Below, piece after piece: positions 56,716 to 64,000 of a stretch of DNA of 64,000 nucleotides. Positions within the stretch are counted from its first letter, which is position 1. Each line of letters opens with the position of its first letter. The notes beneath the pieces are model-generated. The model was not told the origin of the DNA. It searched no databases and saw only the letters and a program-made list of their open reading frames with translations. Source of the stretch: Arcuatula senhousia (lineage: Eukaryota; Mollusca; Bivalvia; Mytilida; Mytilidae); assembly GCA_963971305.1 (NCBI GenBank), contig OZ020308.1:34749275-34813274 (forward strand), read 5' to 3'. The position numbers and the translations under genes were made by a program.

Positions 56716-56729
56716 GTAGACTGGCCAAA

Positions 56730-57770
56730 TGGGACATTATCTGTTTTAGTTTAATCAACGACAGATCACTACAAACAATAGGTTATCGGGATCCTGTTCA
56801 AAAAGGTAACCTAGTAATTAAGCCATTTGATCTCTTTCTAAGGGGTCGCCTGTCTTCTTTGACCCAAATGAGATAAACTTTTTTTAGAGCTTCTTCAGCT
56901 GAAAATTTAAGCAAATGACATTTTTTTTCTATCCACATTTCTTTCATTCTACATCAAAGTATTTTTCCCTTTAAAGGTATATTTATAACCCCTATATGAC
57001 AACTTCGACTCTATCTAACTTAATGGGAGTTCCCACAGGATATCCCCTTCAAATCTTTTAATATAGTTTTAATCAGGATTGTGTGCAACTTCGAATTCAA
57101 TTCGAAAGCGCATTATGCAGATAAAAATACTGCTTATATGCACAACTACATATTGTGTACTTCTTGTATTCCAAGTTTCGTTTTAATTCTGTTCATATTT
57201 TTAGAGTAGTCGCGCTCACAAGATGATAAATCAGGATTTTCGGCAAAGGCTTCTAAGTAAAAAGGCCATTACTCCTACATTTTTTTATTGATCGAAACTT
57301 CTTTGTATTATCCACATATACCATATGTTGAACCAAGAGGCTTGCATCCACAACGTGAAAAATCAAATGTCGACAAAAGACAAGATCATAATATGATAAC
57401 AACAGATTCAGAAAATTTAAAAAATTATTACATTGAGCTACTGTGTGGTTAATAGTTTAATTTGTCCTATATCACTCGAAATTTGCAGGTTTTTACCATT
57501 TTTTCTCGAAATCACAATTTTTAAGCAACTTTTGGTACTTATATCTCATCAACATTATAGACAACTTTAAACAAAATCACACTGATAAAGTATATTTTAT
57601 CTAATTCATAATACATATTGCAAATTTCCAGCTCCATTTAATAATTTCGAAGACCACATTTGGCTCTGGGATTAGGCTCCTAAAATATCTTGTCCTTTCT
57701 TAGCCAAAGGGTAATAACTCCCATGAAAGTCTGCATAGAAATTCTGATCGCCCATTCAACACTTTATTTC
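56730..57770. repeat. Decayed repeats, no gene seen
   Basis: 56.82-57.02 kb contains weak units of the 19.7-kb type (TTTGACCCAAATGAGA..., GAGCTTCTTCAGCTGAAAAT). The rest is AT-rich. Confidence 0.4.
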
Positions 57771-57774
57771 ACTA

Positions 57775-58180
57775 GAGGCTCACAGGAGCCTGAATCACTC
57801 ACTGGGGAACAACTTCTATAAGGAGAGGTCTTTCAACTTTGACCCTGTTACGCAATTTGTAGATCTTCATGTGCTAAAATTTTCCAAGATATGTGGCTAT
57901 GTAAGTGCAACAAGAGAAGGGAAATAACTCTTATATATGTTGTTGAATCTTCATGGCTGATAGATATTAAGGGGCTGATCACTATTTCTCCTACTGGAAT
58001 TTTGATATCAGTAACCATTTTTGAGTAATTTGCAAATACTGCTTTAGTTTTTAAAGGTCATGCCATAGAACAATCCTTCAAAGTTTGGTTACATTTTGGT
58101 ACACAGAAGAAGAATTTTGAAAAGTTGAATGACAGATGACAGACGCCAAGTGATGGCAATAGCGCACATGCCCTTCGGCC
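57775..58180 (+). repeat. End fragments of the GAGGCTCCCAGGAGCC repeat family
   Basis: Starts GAGGCTCACAGGAGCCTGAA and ends GACAGACGCCAAGTGATGGC, matching the two ends of the array at 19.7-21.4 kb around a single ~370-bp body. Confidence 0.65.
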
Positions 58181-58189
58181 CTATGATTG

Positions 58190-58800
58190 TCCTTAATGTA
58201 AAGTTTGATCAAAATCCATCAAGTGGTTTAGGAGAAGTTGTGCTTACGATGTCTCCCATTTAACACTTTATTAAGTCAAATTATCTCCCCTGAATGATAT
58301 CAGACAATAAAGAAAATTCTTCATACATCTCCATATGATGTTTTATCTTAATTGTAAAGTTTTATCAAAATGCATCATGTGGTTTAGGAGAAGTTGTGCT
58401 TACGAGGTCTCCCATTTAACACTTTATTAAATGTCTAAGTCAAATTATCTCCCCTGAATGATATCAGACAATAAAGAAAATTCTTCATACATCTCCATAT
58501 GATGTTTTATCTTAATGTAAAGTTTTATCAAAATGCATCATGTGGTTAACAGTTTAGGAGAGAAGTGATTCTTACAAAGTCTCCCTTTCAACACTATATT
58601 TAAAAAGTCTTAGTCCAATTATCTCCCCTGAAGGATATCAGACAATGATGAAAATTCTTCATACACATCTCCATATAATGTACTTCCTTCATGTAAAGTT
58701 TCATCAAAATCTATCTTGCGGTTCATGAGGAGTTGAATTACGAGTTACGAGGTACAGACAGATAGACATGGTGATTCCTTAATACACACCTAAACTTTTT
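58190..58800 (+). repeat. Pearl-like array, three to four ~160-170-bp units
   Basis: GTCTCCCATTTAACACTTTA or a variant occurs at about 58250, 58407 and 58579. The units share CATCATGTGGTTTAGGAGAA, ATCTCCCCTGAATGATATCA and CTTCATACATCTCCATATGA. It ends ACAGACAGATAGACATGG. Adjacent units are very similar, so recently amplified. Confidence 0.8.
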
Positions 58801-59185
58801 TGTGCAGGTATAAAAAACATTATACCCTCCACAAATGTGTTGCTTTGGGTATAAAAATGAACAGAAGTGAAAAGCATTCGATAGTTTTTACTTTCAATTC
58901 ATTTCTAGCAAACACAAACATAAAACAATTGATGCATAAAATATAAACTTTACAATATTATAAACATGATAAAAGACAGGACCAAAGGCTAATTCAAACA
59001 TTAAAACTGGTTTACATAAGCCATGTACAATGTACATGTTAGCAATGCCAGTATCATGAATATACATGTAATAAGAAAAAAAATACACAACCAGAAATTT
59101 AATTGTTCTTTTGGTAAATAAAAACACACACAAAAAAAAAAATGAAAAGCAATACTACATTCAGTTAAAATGCCCAAACTTAAAA

Positions 59186-59395
59186 CTTAAAATTTAAATG
59201 AGAGTTCGAAATGACAAGTCACATATATATGAGAAATTATTTCTATAGAGAAATGGTTTGTAGACATTGAAAAGTGAAAGTTGATTACTTAAAACTTTAA
59301 ATTTAAATGAGAGTTGGAAATGATAAGTAGCATATGAGAAATTATTTCTTTAGAAAAATTTGTAGACATTGAAAAGTGAAAGTAGATTACCAAGT
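59186..59395 (-). repeat. Tandem duplication, ~109-bp unit x2
   Basis: AATTTAAATGAGAGTT...GAAATTATTTCT...TAGACATTGAAAAGTGAAAG occurs twice, the second copy ~109 bp on. It lies just 3' of TRIAP1. Confidence 0.8.
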
Positions 59396-59642
59396 AGTTA
59401 CTGTAACAGTTTCAGTCATATTAAGCTAGAATAAATAATTCTACTATTCTTAAACATTCACGAGGCGCTATCACTTAACATTCATGAGAAGACGTTCACA
59501 ATAAACATAATCACACAGACTCCATAGGTACTTTCATAACCAAATTCAAGCTCTTGTACAAAAGTTTTTCTGTCTCATTTTCTCACTTTTTCAAAAAGCA
59601 TATTCTTCTGATCATGCAGTTCTTTACTTTGAAGATGCTTTG

Positions 59643-62947
<3,305 letters not shown>

Positions 62948-63889
62948 ATGGTATTGTCAAGAACCTTGATGAAGACAATATTTAGAACTGAAACAATAAG
63001 TAGAAGCAGGATAAAGTGCTATTGTAGCAAGGTTAGTATGCCATAGCAATTAGATTTAACAGATTAAAGAAAAATTACCCTTATTTTACACTCTATTCTC
63101 TAAAATTACACTTTTTTACATGTAAAGTGTAAATTTCATGAGTTATTGCCCCTTAGTTTTGGTCTTCGTATATGTTTATTTATCTTATGAAATAAAGATA
63201 TTGTATTCCAAACTTATCTCTACTTTCCCTTAAAGTAATAGAGCACATACAAGAGTCTTGTTCATTGCCACAAACAGATTAATGGTTTATTTTAACTGTT
63301 TAAATTATAATTAACAGTCGCAATAATATGTTTATTTATCTTATGAAATAAAGATATTGTATTCTAAACTTATCTCCGCTTATCCCCTAAAAGCAATAGA
63401 GCACATACAAGAGTCTTGTTCAGTGCCACAAACATAATAATGGTTTATTTTAACTGTTTAAATTATAATTAACAGTCGCAATATCAATTTATAATTCATC
63501 AATGTCATTCAGTCTTTTGGGGGAAAAAATCCCAACATTTGTACACCTTCTTTTTTCTTCTATTATTTTATCAAAAACAGGTCTGCACTGACATTGAATA
63601 TAGAAAGTATTTTTGTTGTTGCTTTTAATGATCCTGTTATAGGCAAAAATAATTTATTTTTTAATTAGGTCCCAAAAAATTCAACATGGGAAGAGGTAGA
63701 TCCTACAAGAATTCCTGAAGTGCCGAACCTAGATCAAGAAATGATAGACCACTTAGAAAGAGTTTCCCTAGTGGAGTTTAACAACCAGGCAGGCATTGAC
63801 AGATTATCTAAAGCTATAGAATCTGCTAATAAGTTACATATGGTCAACACAGATGGAGTAGAACCAATGGAATCAGTTTTGGAAGACAG
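62948..63889 (+). CDS. GATC: Mitochondrial glutamyl-tRNA(Gln) amidotransferase subunit C (5' two exons)
   Basis: Subunit of the GatCAB complex that converts Glu-tRNA(Gln) to Gln-tRNA(Gln) in mitochondria. Exon 1 (62948-63031) encodes an Arg/Lys/Ser-rich, acid-free leader fit for mitochondrial import ([14 protein letters not shown]...[10 protein letters not shown]). Exon 2 (63669-63889) joins in phase 0 and carries the GatC core: [50 protein letters not shown]. The donor AG-gtatag is phase 2. One or more 3' exons, for the ~35-50 C-terminal residues, lie beyond the window. Head-to-head with TRIAP1. Confidence 0.93.
63171..63486. repeat. Tandem duplication, 156-bp unit x2, in GATC intron 1
   Basis: TATGTTTATTTATCTTATGA starts at 63171 and 63327. 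The two copies differ at only a few bases across GAGCACATACAAGAGTCTTG and TTAACTGTTTAAATTATAAT, so the duplication is recent. Confidence 0.9.
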
Positions 63890-64000
63890 GTATAGGGACC
63901 ATTTTGTTTGATAAATGTGTTTTTTAAACTCATTGGATATACTGGAAAGGACAAAAGAAAATAAGGTGGTCAGCCACAAAATTGAACAATTTTCAGGTAG

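Overview
The window is eukaryotic nuclear DNA, AT-rich, with GT-AG introns and very dense repeats. It looks like a bivalve mollusc, most likely a mussel (Mytilidae). The pointers are a Pif-type shell-matrix gene, many repeats with ~150-175 bp tandem cores and GACAGAC/GACGAC ends like the bivalve pearl/BIV160 class, tRNA-derived SINEs and abundant MITEs. Most genes had to be assembled from short exons using splice sites and reading phase; no transcript data were available.

Layout. (1) 1-8.6 kb, minus strand: most of a secreted shell-matrix protein with the order signal peptide, VWA, Thr-rich linker, two chitin-binding domains and LamG. It runs off the left edge; a non-coding first exon may lie near 11.3 kb. 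(2) 8.7-17 kb: mostly repeats, including a decayed Gypsy-type gag, a perfect-hairpin MITE, a SINE and a LINE tail. (3) 17.0-18.4 kb, minus: a small secreted Gly/Met-rich protein, another candidate matrix or mantle protein. (4) 18.5-25.7 kb: a Harbinger-like MITE, then two opposed arrays of ~155-165 bp and ~490 bp repeats. (5) 25.7-36 kb: two intronless seven-transmembrane receptor paralogues on opposite strands, with the decayed start of a third copy between them. (6) 36.5-43.1 kb, minus: a complete eight-exon TRAF gene of 457 codons, with a GC-AG intron and several MITEs in its introns. (7) 43.9-49 kb, minus: a nearly full-length LINE with ORF1, a single in-frame TAG, then an endonuclease/reverse transcriptase ORF2. 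(8) 50.4-51.1 kb, plus: dynein light chain LC8. (9) 59.6 kb to the right edge: TRIAP1 (minus) head-to-head with mitochondrial GATC (plus).

How the genes relate. The left third suggests biomineralisation, the middle holds sensory or peptide-type receptors and a TRAF signalling gene, and the right end is housekeeping. DYNLL, TRIAP1 and GATC are also neighbours on human 12q24, so the right end looks like ancient microsynteny kept despite heavy transposon load. No bacterial-type system, CRISPR array or operon is present.
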